From Cupriavidus consociatus (GTDB taxonomy: Bacteria; Pseudomonadota; Gammaproteobacteria; Burkholderiales; Burkholderiaceae): a DNA stretch of 64,000 nt. The position numbers and the translations under genes were made by a program. Position 1 is the stretch's first letter. Every line of letters begins with the position of its first letter. Under the pieces are notes generated by a model, which saw nothing but the letters and a program-made list of their open reading frames with translations, was not told the origin of the DNA and searched no databases. Below are positions 37,002 through 45,672 of this stretch, piece by piece. Location of the stretch: positions 222,375 to 286,374 of the forward strand of contig NZ_JAGIQA010000007.1 in assembly GCF_017814975.1 (NCBI RefSeq), given 5' to 3'.

Positions 37002-38168
37002 ATGGCATCCAGGACGAGGAAAACAGAGGCGAAGCAGGCTGCTCCCGAAACCGGCGGCGCGGGTGGCGTCTCGCGGCGCGGCTTTCTCGGCGGCGCCGCC
37101 GGAGCAGCAGCCGGCGCTGCGGCAATGGGATTCCCCGCAGTCGTCAAGGCGCAGGGCCCGATCACCATGCGCTGGCAGAGCACATGGCCGACCAAGGACA
37201 TCTTCCACGAGTTCGCCGGCGATTTCGTCGCCAAGGTGAACAGCATGTCGGGCGGCGACCTGAAGATCGAGCTGCTCCCCGCCGGCGCGGTGGTCAAGGC
37301 GTTCGACCTGATCGATGCCGTCAGCAAGGGCACCCTTGACGGCGGCCACGGCGTGATCGCGTACTGGTATGGCAAGAACTCCGCGCTGGCGCTGTGGGGC
37401 TCCGGCCCCGCGTGGGGCATGGATCCGAACATGCTGCTGGCCTGGCACAAGTACGGCGGCGGCAAGCAGCTGCAGGAAGAGATCTACCGCAGCCTGAACC
37501 TCGACGTGGTCTCGTTCCTGTACGGGCCGATGCCGACGCAGCCGCTGGGCTGGTTCAAGAAGCCCATCACCAAGCCGGAGGATTTCAAGGGACTGAAGTT
37601 CCGTACGGTCGGCCTGTCGATCGATATCTTCACCGGGCTGGGCGCCGCGGTGAACGCGCTGCCCGGCGCCGAGATCGTGCCGGCCCTGGACCGCGGCCTG
37701 CTCGATGCTGCCGAATTCAACAATGCCAGCTCTGACCGCGCGCTGGGCTTCCAGGACGTGTCCAAGGTCTGCATGCTGCGCAGCTTCCACCAGGCCTCGG
37801 AGCAGTTCGAGATCCTGTTCAACAAGAAGCGCTATGACGCCCTGCCCGCCAAGATGAAGGCGCTGATCGCCAACGCGGTGGAAGCGGCCTCGGCGGATAT
37901 GTCGATGAAGGCGATCGACCGCTATTCCAAGGATTACCAGGCGCTGCAGGCGCAGGGCGTGAAGTTCTACGCCACGCCCAACTCGGTGCTGCAGGCACAG
38001 CTCAAGGTCTGGGACGAGATCGTGGCGCGCAAGGAAAAGGAAAACCCGATGTTCAAGAAGGTCAACGACTCGATGAAGGCCTTCGCGCAACGTGCCACCC
38101 GCTGGCAGAACGACACCAACGTCGACTTCCGGCTGGCGACAAGCCACTACTTCTCCAAGCGCAGCTGA
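37002..38168 (+). CDS. TRAP transporter substrate-binding protein (DctP type)
   Basis: The 388-residue protein has a twin-arginine-like signal (SRRGFLGG, about residues 24-31, followed by an Ala-rich stretch) and a DctP fold of the TakP-like subgroup. The motif NALPGAEIVPALDRGLLDAAEFNN contains the conserved substrate-site region. GGAGG at 36992-36996 supports the ATG at 37002 over one at 36990. It captures an organic acid in the periplasm for the DctQM pair that follows. The substrate cannot be named from sequence. Confidence 0.88.
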   Translation: MASRTRKTEAKQAAPETGGAGGVSRRGFLGGAAGAAAGAAAMGFPAVVKAQGPITMRWQSTWPTKDIFHEFAGDFVAKVNSMSGGDLKIELLPAGAVVKAFDLIDAVSKGTLDGGHGVIAYWYGKNSALALWGSGPAWGMDPNMLLAWHKYGGGKQLQEEIYRSLNLDVVSFLYGPMPTQPLGWFKKPITKPEDFKGLKFRTVGLSIDIFTGLGAAVNALPGAEIVPALDRGLLDAAEFNNASSDRALGFQDVSKVCMLRSFHQASEQFEILFNKKRYDALPAKMKALIANAVEAASADMSMKAIDRYSKDYQALQAQGVKFYATPNSVLQAQLKVWDEIVARKEKENPMFKKVNDSMKAFAQRATRWQNDTNVDFRLATSHYFSKRS

Positions 38169-38187
38169 GCAGCGCCGGGGGGCCATC

Positions 38188-38814
38188 GTGCAGCGCCTGC
38201 TGTTCGGTATCGACCGGATAAGCACGTTCGTCGGCCAGGCCGGCTCGTGGCTGATCATCGCGCTGACGCTGATGATCAGTTACGAGGTGTTCTCGCGCTA
38301 CGCGCTCGGCGCGCCGCACGCCTGGGTATTCGATGCCAGCAACATGCTGTATGGCACGCTGTTCATGCTTGCCGGCGCCTACACGCTGGCCAAGCGCGGG
38401 CACGTGCGCGGCGATATCCTGTATGGCTTCCTGTCGCCGCGCATGCAGGCGGCGATCGACCTGGTGCTGTACCTGGCCTTCTTTTTTCCCGGCGTGATCG
38501 CACTGGCCTGGGCTGGCATCGATTTCTTCGAGGTCTCGCTGGCGCAGAACGAGCATTCGTCGATCGCGGCGGACGGGCCGCCGATCTACCCGTTCAAGGC
38601 GGTCATCCCGATTGCCGGCGCGCTGTTGCTGCTGCAGGGAGTGGCCGAGACCATCCGCTGCGTGCTGTGCCTGCAGCGCGGGCAATGGCCCCCGCGCGAA
38701 GGCGATGTCGAGGAAGTGGACGTCGACAAGCTCAAGGAAATGGTGCAAGGCACGCCCACGGCCGAGCTGGTCGAAACGCCCCCGCCACCCCACCACGAGG
38801 ACGCCGCGCGATGA
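38188..38814 (+). CDS. TRAP transporter small permease (DctQ type)
   Basis: The 208-residue protein has four predicted membrane helices and the DctQ-like MISYEVFSRYALGAPHAWVFDASNMLYGTLFMLAGAY region. An acidic, proline-ending cytoplasmic tail follows. The likely start is a GTG at 38188, about 20 bp after the DctP-type stop. An ATG at 38092 would run far into the preceding gene. It overlaps the large permease gene by ATGA. Confidence 0.82.
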   Translation: MQRLLFGIDRISTFVGQAGSWLIIALTLMISYEVFSRYALGAPHAWVFDASNMLYGTLFMLAGAYTLAKRGHVRGDILYGFLSPRMQAAIDLVLYLAFFFPGVIALAWAGIDFFEVSLAQNEHSSIAADGPPIYPFKAVIPIAGALLLLQGVAETIRCVLCLQRGQWPPREGDVEEVDVDKLKEMVQGTPTAELVETPPPPHHEDAAR

Positions 38815-40748
38815 GAAAGGAACTCTGGTTCGGCGTGACGCTGATGGCACTGATTGTCGGCGCCGTGATCTGGTTCATGCCGGCGCCTGGCGACTGGACC
38901 AACGGGCACCTCGGGCTGCTGATGCTCGCGCTGATCGTGGTGGCGATCATGCTGGGCTTTCCTACCGCATTCACGCTGATGGGCATGGGCGTGCTGTTCT
39001 CATGGCTGGCCTATCGCCACGCCAATCCCGAGATCGCGGTGCAGCAGACGCTGGACCTGATGGTGCAGCGGGCCTATGCCGTCATGACCAATGACGTGCT
39101 GATCTCGATCCCGCTGTTCGTCTTCATGGGCTACCTGGTCGAGCGCTCCAACCTGATCGAGAAGCTGTTTCGCAGCCTGCACCTGGCGCTGGCCTGGATT
39201 CCCGGCTCGCTGGCAGTGGCCACGCTGGTGACCTGCGCGATCTTCGCGACCGCCACCGGCATTGTCGGCGCGGTGGTCACGCTGATGGGGCTGCTGGCGT
39301 TTCCCGCGATGCTGCGCGCGGGCTACAGCACGGCGCTGTCGGCCGGCGCGGTCACTGCCGGCGGGTGCCTGGGCATCCTGATTCCGCCGTCGGTGCTGCT
39401 GATCGTGTATGGCGCCACGGCGGGCGTATCGGTGGTGCAGCTCTATGCCGGTGCCTTCTTCCCGGGGCTGATGCTGACCGCGCTCTACATCCTCTACATC
39501 CTGGTCATCGCCAAGCTCAAGCCGTCGCTGGCGCCGCCGCTGCCCGAGGGCGAACGTGCGGTGCCGCTGCCGGCGCTGGCCAGCACGCTGCAGGCCGGCG
39601 GCGCGGTACGCGCACTGCCCGCCTTCGGCGCCGGCATGCTGCGCGCGTTCAAGGGCCCGCGCAATGCAGACGTATCCACCGCCGCGTTCGCCCGCCAATT
39701 GGGCATCGTCCTGCTGCCCGCGCTGGCCGTGGCGGTGATCATGGGCACGTTGTACGAGGCGGTGACCGCGCCGGCCGCCAGCGTCGCGGTGGAAGCGCCG
39801 CTGGCGCTTGGCGGCGCCGAGGAAGGCAGCGCACCACTGGATGACCTGCAGGCGCCGCCGGAAGAATCGCCGCTGCCGGCGCCAGACGCGCCCGCGGGCA
39901 CAGCGGCACCAGGCGCGACGCCGCCCGCAACACCCGCTGCAACACCGGCCGCACAAGCCGATGCACTGCCGGCACTGGCTGCAAGCGCGGCCACGCCGAC
40001 ACCGCGCTGGTTCTGGATCACGACAGGGGTGGTCGTGGTGCTGCTGGCCTACTTCTATTGGCGCTTCAGCCTGGCCCGGCTGGAAATCTTCAAGATGCTG
40101 CTGGCGTCGTTCTTCCCGCTGGCGCTGCTGATCCTGGCGGTGCTGGGATCGATCGTATTCGGGCTGGCCACGCCGACAGAAGCGGCGGCGGTGGGATCGC
40201 TGGGGGGCGCGCTGCTGGCAGCCGCCTATCGCCAGCTCAATTTCCGCGTGGTCAAGGAATCGGTGCTGCTGACAGCCAAAACCAGCGCCATGGTGTGCTG
40301 GCTGTTCGTGGGCTCGTCGATCTTCTCGGCGGCGTTCGCGCTGCTGGGTGGACAGGCGCTGGTCGAGCAGTGGGTGCTGTCGCTGAACCTGTCGCCGGTG
40401 CAGTTCATGATCCTGGCGCAGGTCATCATCTTCCTGCTCGGGTGGCCGCTGGAATGGACCGAGATCATCATCATCTTCATGCCGATCTTCATCCCGCTGC
40501 TGGACAACTTCGGCATCGATCCGCTGTTCTTCGGCCTGCTGGTGGCGCTGAACCTGCAGACCGCGTTCCTGTCGCCGCCGGTGGCGATGGCCGCGTTCTA
40601 CCTGAAGGGCGTGGCGCCGCCGCACGTGACGCTGAACCAGATCTTCCTCGGCATGCTGCCGTTCATGGGCATCCAGCTGATCGCGCTGGTGCTGCTGTAC
40701 GTCTTCCCCGGCATCGGCCTCTGGCTGCCCACGGTGCTGTACCGCTGA
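38811..40748 (+). CDS. TRAP transporter large permease (DctM type) with a long insert
   Basis: The 645-residue protein is a DctM-type permease that moves substrate with sodium. Family helices occur at about residues 1-235 (for example GFPTAFTLMGMGVLFSW and GAVTAGGCLGILIPPSVLLIVYG) and again from about 400 to the end (FLLGWPLEWTEIIIIFMPIFIP). Between them, residues about 240-400 form extra material with one or two hydrophobic stretches and a Pro/Ala-rich linker (about residues 340-395). Usual DctM proteins are about 430 residues. Confidence 0.87.
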   Translation: MRKELWFGVTLMALIVGAVIWFMPAPGDWTNGHLGLLMLALIVVAIMLGFPTAFTLMGMGVLFSWLAYRHANPEIAVQQTLDLMVQRAYAVMTNDVLISIPLFVFMGYLVERSNLIEKLFRSLHLALAWIPGSLAVATLVTCAIFATATGIVGAVVTLMGLLAFPAMLRAGYSTALSAGAVTAGGCLGILIPPSVLLIVYGATAGVSVVQLYAGAFFPGLMLTALYILYILVIAKLKPSLAPPLPEGERAVPLPALASTLQAGGAVRALPAFGAGMLRAFKGPRNADVSTAAFARQLGIVLLPALAVAVIMGTLYEAVTAPAASVAVEAPLALGGAEEGSAPLDDLQAPPEESPLPAPDAPAGTAAPGATPPATPAATPAAQADALPALAASAATPTPRWFWITTGVVVVLLAYFYWRFSLARLEIFKMLLASFFPLALLILAVLGSIVFGLATPTEAAAVGSLGGALLAAAYRQLNFRVVKESVLLTAKTSAMVCWLFVGSSIFSAAFALLGGQALVEQWVLSLNLSPVQFMILAQVIIFLLGWPLEWTEIIIIFMPIFIPLLDNFGIDPLFFGLLVALNLQTAFLSPPVAMAAFYLKGVAPPHVTLNQIFLGMLPFMGIQLIALVLLYVFPGIGLWLPTVLYR

Positions 40749-40774
40749 AGCCGCGCGCCGCGGCGCCTATACTA

Positions 40775-40804
40775 GGGTCTGTTCCCATATATGGGAACAG
40801 ACCC
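40775..40804. promoter_or_regulatory. Perfect 30-bp palindrome before an MFS gene
   Basis: The arms GGGTCTGTTCCCATA and TATGGGAACAGACCC are perfect reverse complements with no spacer. The palindrome lies 6 bp before the permease ATG and 1 bp after a -10-like TATACT (40768-40773). The lack of a T-run argues against a terminator, so an operator or mRNA hairpin is more likely. Confidence 0.6.
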
Positions 40805-40810
40805 TTGGCA

Positions 40811-42295
40811 ATGCCGAACGCAACGCCAGCCGATAGCGCGCTCGCCACCCTTCCGCTCGATACCGCATTCCGCACCGACATCCCGGGGCGGCTGGACCGC
40901 CTGCCGTGGTCGCGCTGGCACTGGCGCGTCACCATCGCGCTGGGCATTGCCTGGGTGCTCGACGGGCTCGAGGTCACGCTGGTGGGCTCGGTCGGCGCCG
41001 TGCTGGAGCGTCCGGACACGCTGGGGCTGAGCGCGACGCAGGTCGGCTGGACCGGTTCGCTCTACATACTCGGCGCGGTCATCGGGGCGCTGGTGTTCGG
41101 CCGCATGGCCGACCGGCTCGGACGCAAGCGGCTGTTCCTGGCTACGCTGGCGGTCTATATGCTTGCGACGCTGGCCACCGCGTTCGCGCCGGGCTTTGCC
41201 TTCTTTGCCGCCTGCCGCTTCCTGACCGGGCTGGGCATAGGCGGCGAATACGCGGCAATCAATTCCGCCATCGACGAACTGATCCCCGCGCGCGTGCGCG
41301 GGCGCGTCAACCTGGCGATCAACGGCAGCTTCTGGTTCGGCGCGGCATTGGGCGCGGGCCTGAGCCTGCTGCTGCTCGATGCACGCGTGCTCGGGCCGGT
41401 GTGGGGCTGGCGCGCCTGCTTTGCGCTGGGCGCGCTGCTGGCGGTGGCGATCGTGCTGGTGCGCCGGCACGTGCCCGAGAGCCCGCGCTGGCTGGCCACG
41501 CATGGGCGCCTGGAAGAAGCCGAGCGCGTGGTCGCCGCGATCGAGGCCGAGGTGCGCGCGAGCCATGGGCCGCTGCCGCCGGTCGCATCCGATTGCGCCG
41601 CGGTCGCGATGCGCCGGCGCGCCGCCCCCGGCGTGGGCGAGGTCATGCGCCTGCTGCTGCGGCGCTATCGCCAGCGCAGCACGATCACGCTGGCGCTGAT
41701 GGTGGCGCAGGCGTTCTTCTACAACGCCATCTTCTTCACCTATGCGCTGGTGCTGACGCGCTTCTACCACGTGCCGGAAGCGAGAGTGGCGCTATACATC
41801 TTTCCGTTCGCACTTGGCAATGCCGCCGGCCCCTTCCTGCTGGGTCCGCTATTCGACCATATCGGACGCCGTCGCATGATCGCCGCGACCTATGTACTGG
41901 CCGGCATCGGGCTGGCGCTGACCGGCTGGGCCTTCGTCGAAGGCTGGCTCGATGCGCGCGCGCAGGCGCTGTGCTGGTCGGCAGTGTTCTTCCTGGCTTC
42001 GGCGGCAGCGAGTTCCGCTTATCTCACCGCCAGCGAAGTGTTCCCGCTGGAAATGCGCGCCCTGGCGATCTCGGTGTTCTACGCCGTAGGTACCGGCTCC
42101 GGCGGGTTTATCGCGCCACTGTTGCTGGGCGCGCTGATCGAGAGCGGCAGCCGCGAAGCCGTGGCCGCGGGCTATGGCCTCGGTGCGGCACTGGTCATCG
42201 TCGCCGGCCTGCTGGCGTTGCGTTTTGGCATCGATGCCGAACGCCTTCCGCTGGAACAAGTCGCCCCACCGCTTGCTGCGGATGACCACGCGTAA
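40811..42295 (+). CDS. MFS permease of the metabolite or sugar porter kind
   Basis: The 494-residue protein has twelve predicted helices, GRMADRLGRKR in loop 2-3, a GLGIGGEYAAINSAIDELIPARVRGR segment after helix 4-5, and DHIGRRR in loop 8-9. The substrate cannot be read from the sequence. It follows the TRAP operon after 62 bp but has its own promoter-like elements and a perfect palindrome, so it is probably regulated separately. Confidence 0.82.
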   Translation: MPNATPADSALATLPLDTAFRTDIPGRLDRLPWSRWHWRVTIALGIAWVLDGLEVTLVGSVGAVLERPDTLGLSATQVGWTGSLYILGAVIGALVFGRMADRLGRKRLFLATLAVYMLATLATAFAPGFAFFAACRFLTGLGIGGEYAAINSAIDELIPARVRGRVNLAINGSFWFGAALGAGLSLLLLDARVLGPVWGWRACFALGALLAVAIVLVRRHVPESPRWLATHGRLEEAERVVAAIEAEVRASHGPLPPVASDCAAVAMRRRAAPGVGEVMRLLLRRYRQRSTITLALMVAQAFFYNAIFFTYALVLTRFYHVPEARVALYIFPFALGNAAGPFLLGPLFDHIGRRRMIAATYVLAGIGLALTGWAFVEGWLDARAQALCWSAVFFLASAAASSAYLTASEVFPLEMRALAISVFYAVGTGSGGFIAPLLLGALIESGSREAVAAGYGLGAALVIVAGLLALRFGIDAERLPLEQVAPPLAADDHA

Positions 42296-42828
42296 CGCCT
42301 GGCAAGCGATCAGTCAGCGCCTGTCCGAAATTCTGCAGCCCGCGCCAGGCAACGATCCCTGCTCTCGCCCTGCAGCCGTCGCGCCCTCCATTGGCAACTG
42401 TCAGTATTAAGGCCGTATTAAGCTGGACTACGACCTGCCCTTACACATTCTTACAGCAAGCCAGGGGGCAACTGACTAGCCTTAACTCACGCGCGGCGGC
42501 CTGAGTCAATGATTCCTCGCGTCAACAGGCTGCCACATCGTGGCCATCGTTGCTGCCCGCAGCAGCGATGGCCATGGTTCAACGCTGCCCGAAACAGAAC
42601 GGGCAAATCCACGGACCGGACCGAGGTCCGATGCAAGGTGCGCCGCCGCGGCTGACTGCCGCAGCGCGCGTGCTGCAGACAACAAGCTGAATTGGGGACT
42701 TGCAGGCCGGGCATCGCGCGACAGCCCTTGCGCGACGGCACGCGCTTGCCTGCGAATTTGCTCGTCCGGCATGCGGTGCCTGCAGCCGGGAGGGATGCTT
42801 TTGACTTGCTTGCCGGAGAACAAAGACC
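42296..42828. other. Gene-free region before the exopolysaccharide operon
   Basis: No supported gene is seen. Frames here (for example from 42540) are low-information shadows. A direct repeat GTATTAAG occurs at 42404-42411 and 42415-42422. The long leader suggests promoter and regulatory DNA for the operon that starts at 42829. Confidence 0.4.
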
Positions 42829-44244
42829 ATGGCCGACCAGCGCAACAACCCACCGTCCCCCTCTTCCCCGCAGCCTCCGCGGCCCCCGCGCCACACTCTG
42901 GCTCCGGCGTCGCGGCCCCAGCCGAATGGCGACGGCCTGGTGCAGCGCCAGCATCCCGTGGCCGTACCACTGTGGCATATCGTGCCGCGCATGGCCGGCT
43001 ATGGCGTGGTGCTGTTCATCGTGTGGGCGGTGCTGACGATGATGTTTCCAAATGTGTTTACGCGTTCATCGGAGCGTGCGGTGATCAACAGTCCCGTCAG
43101 CCTGGTGACCTCGCCGGTCGAAGGGATCGTCATGCAGCAGAAGGTGGCAGCGGGCCAGGCCTTCATCGCCAACCAGCCGCTGATGGTGGTGCAGAACCCG
43201 AACATCGACCGTTCGCTGCTGGTCGAGCTGACCGGCAAGAAGCTCGATACGCAGCAGCGCTACGATTCCGCGCGGGCACGGCTGGAATCGAATCGCCGGC
43301 TGATGGGCGCCACCGAGCAGGACCTGCAGCGCTACAACAGCGCCGCGCAGCGCGAGCATGCGACGCGCGTGCGTGCGCTGCAGGCACGGCTGGCGTCGGC
43401 CACCGCGCAGGAGGACCAGCAGCAGGAGATCGTCAATCGCAACCAGAACATGCAGTGGGCAGGCGCGGTGAGCGAGGCCTACACCAATGCTTCGCGCTAC
43501 CAGTTGTCGATGCTGACCAACGCCAAGGCCGCGGTGAAAGCCGAGCTGGACAGCGCCGTCGGCGAAAGCGAAGCCTCGCGCAACAAGGTCTATGCGTCGT
43601 CGGCGGACGGCCCCAGCGCATCGCTGTCGCAACGGCGCCAGGCGCTGAGCGCCGAATCCGCGCAGCTGACCGCCGAGCTGGAGCAACTCGACGCGTACGG
43701 CAAGTCAGTCGACGAACTGCTCGCTACCGAGCAGCAGCGCATTGACCGGCTGTCCAACCTGGAGATCCGCGCGACCGAGCCCGGCACCATCGAAGACCTG
43801 ATCGCGCAGCCCGGCATGCGCGTGGCAGCGGGCGCCACGCTGGCGCGCGCCAGCAACTGCGCGCAGACGCGCGTGGTGGCAGTGTTCCCGCGCAGTCTCA
43901 GCGACAACCTGTTGCCGGGTGCGCGCCTGAACGTGCATGTCGACGGGCTGCCCGCGGCGCTGCCGGCATCGGTGGCGGAGATCCTGCCGCGCGCCCCCGA
44001 CGGCGACCAGGCGCGCTACTTTGTGCCATTCCCGCCGATCGAAAAGAACGAGATCTACGTCATCGCCAAGCTCGACCGGCCGCTGGGCAAGCTGCCGAAC
44101 AAGCCGAATGCAGCCGCTTCGGCGACCACGGCCAGTGCGGGCGGTACCGCGCCGGCGACCTCCGGCCACTGCGGCATGGGCCGCTGGGCGCGCGTGACGC
44201 TGGATCAAAGCTGGCTGGGGCAGCTGCGGGCATCGCTGACCTGA
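42829..44244 (+). CDS. HlyD/Alg44-like membrane-fusion protein of a polysaccharide export system
   Basis: The 471-residue protein has a Pro-rich cytoplasmic N-terminus (residues 1-50), one membrane helix (about 56-73) and a periplasmic adaptor part. The adaptor has a barrel-sandwich hybrid half (SPVEGIVMQQKVAAGQAF), a long coiled coil (about residues 130-300) and the returning half (IRATEPGTIEDLIAQPGMRVAAGATL). It probably links the inner-membrane synthase to the outer-membrane channel encoded three genes later. CGGAGAA precedes the ATG. Confidence 0.8.
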   Translation: MADQRNNPPSPSSPQPPRPPRHTLAPASRPQPNGDGLVQRQHPVAVPLWHIVPRMAGYGVVLFIVWAVLTMMFPNVFTRSSERAVINSPVSLVTSPVEGIVMQQKVAAGQAFIANQPLMVVQNPNIDRSLLVELTGKKLDTQQRYDSARARLESNRRLMGATEQDLQRYNSAAQREHATRVRALQARLASATAQEDQQQEIVNRNQNMQWAGAVSEAYTNASRYQLSMLTNAKAAVKAELDSAVGESEASRNKVYASSADGPSASLSQRRQALSAESAQLTAELEQLDAYGKSVDELLATEQQRIDRLSNLEIRATEPGTIEDLIAQPGMRVAAGATLARASNCAQTRVVAVFPRSLSDNLLPGARLNVHVDGLPAALPASVAEILPRAPDGDQARYFVPFPPIEKNEIYVIAKLDRPLGKLPNKPNAAASATTASAGGTAPATSGHCGMGRWARVTLDQSWLGQLRASLT

Positions 44245-44317
44245 GCCCGCCGACCTGAACGGACCTGACGGACCTGACCGTTCTGAACGTACCCGAACGG
44301 ACACCACGGAGACGAGC

Positions 44318-45670
44318 ATGATCCGACCACCGTTGTCCCCACCGCGCATGCGCCGGCTCGCCGCCGCGCTGTTGATGCCAGCAGCGCTGGCGCTCGCCCC
44401 GTCGACCGCACAAGCGCAAGCGCAGGCGCCGCAGCAAACCCTGCTGGCCGAGGGCTGCAAGGCACTGGCAGAGCGGGTCGGCCGTGAAGCCGGCACCGGC
44501 CCGGTATTCCTCGCCAGCTACGAGCCCGCGCCGGGCGGCGAGCCGCTGGCGCCGGCGCTGCGCAACGCCGCTTTCGTCTATGACAATGCGCTGGCGGGCA
44601 TCGCGCTGGTCGCGTGCAGGCGCCCCGCCGAAGCGCGCCGCGTCGCCGACGCCGTGCTGCAGGCCAGCCGGCAGGATCGCCACTATCGCGATGCGCGGCT
44701 GCGCAACGCCTATCGCGCCGGCCCGCTGCCCGCCGGACCAACACCGTTGCCCGGCTGGTGGGACGAGCCCAGCAAGCGCTGGTTCGAGGACGCCTACCAG
44801 GCCGGCACCGCCACCGGCAACGTCGCCTGGGCCGCGCTGCTGTTGCTGGCCGTGCACGAAGCCACGCGCGACGCGCGCTACCTGGACGGCGCCGCGGCAC
44901 TGATGGGCTGGGTCCATGCGAGCGTGCCCGATACCGGCGCGCCCGCGGCCTATACCGGCGGCTTCTTCGGCCACGAGCCCAAGCAGATCCGCCAGGGCTG
45001 GAAGTCGACCGAGCACAACGTCGATACCTATGCCGCCTTCAGCTGGCTCGCCAGCCGGCGCAACGACCCGCGCTGGCGCGACGGCGCCGCGCGATCGCGC
45101 GGCTTTGTCAATGCCATGTGGCAGCCGCGCGAGGGCCGCTTCGTGATCGGCACGAAAGACGACGGCCGCGCCCTCAATGCGGGCCCGTCCGCGCTCGATG
45201 CCGTGCTGTGGCCGCTGATCGCGTTGCCCGATCCGCCGCAGGACTGGTACCGCGCGCTGGGCTGGGTCGACGCACGCCATCGCGCCGGCGCGGGCTATGG
45301 CTTCAAGGCCAGCCCGGACGGCATCTGGACCGAGGGCACCGGCCAGGCCGCGCTGGTACTGCAGGCCGCTGGCCGCGCGCAACAGGCCCAGCCGTTGTGG
45401 CCGCTGCTGCTGTCGCAACGCGCTCCCTCGGGCATGCTCTACGCCACGCCCGATGCGCGCATCAGCACGGGACTGTCGATCGGGCCCACCTCGACCACAG
45501 AAGACTTCTACTACTTCCATCTGCCGCACCTTGGCGCCACCGCGTGGGCCGTGCTGGCGGCAGCGCGCTGGAATCCGTTCCGTCCCGGCGGCTGCCTGGA
45601 CCCGTCGTGTCCGCCGCCAGCCATTGCCGCGGCCAATGCCAACACCCCCAACGCCCCTGGCAAGGAGTGA
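44318..45670 (+). CDS. Exported six-hairpin glycosidase-like protein
   Basis: The 450-residue protein has a Sec signal peptide (about residues 10-32, Ala-rich to AQAQA) and an (alpha/alpha)-barrel-like pattern of repeated helical hairpins. WKSTEHNVDTYAAFSWLA near residue 230 and DGIWTEGTGQAALVLQAAG near 330 carry candidate acidic catalytic residues. Similar proteins accompany synthase-type polysaccharide operons, where they trim or edit nascent chains. I do not assign a GH family number. It lies between the adaptor and synthase genes. Confidence 0.62.
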   Translation: MIRPPLSPPRMRRLAAALLMPAALALAPSTAQAQAQAPQQTLLAEGCKALAERVGREAGTGPVFLASYEPAPGGEPLAPALRNAAFVYDNALAGIALVACRRPAEARRVADAVLQASRQDRHYRDARLRNAYRAGPLPAGPTPLPGWWDEPSKRWFEDAYQAGTATGNVAWAALLLLAVHEATRDARYLDGAAALMGWVHASVPDTGAPAAYTGGFFGHEPKQIRQGWKSTEHNVDTYAAFSWLASRRNDPRWRDGAARSRGFVNAMWQPREGRFVIGTKDDGRALNAGPSALDAVLWPLIALPDPPQDWYRALGWVDARHRAGAGYGFKASPDGIWTEGTGQAALVLQAAGRAQQAQPLWPLLLSQRAPSGMLYATPDARISTGLSIGPTSTTEDFYYFHLPHLGATAWAVLAAARWNPFRPGGCLDPSCPPPAIAAANANTPNAPGKE

Positions 45671-45672
45671 CG

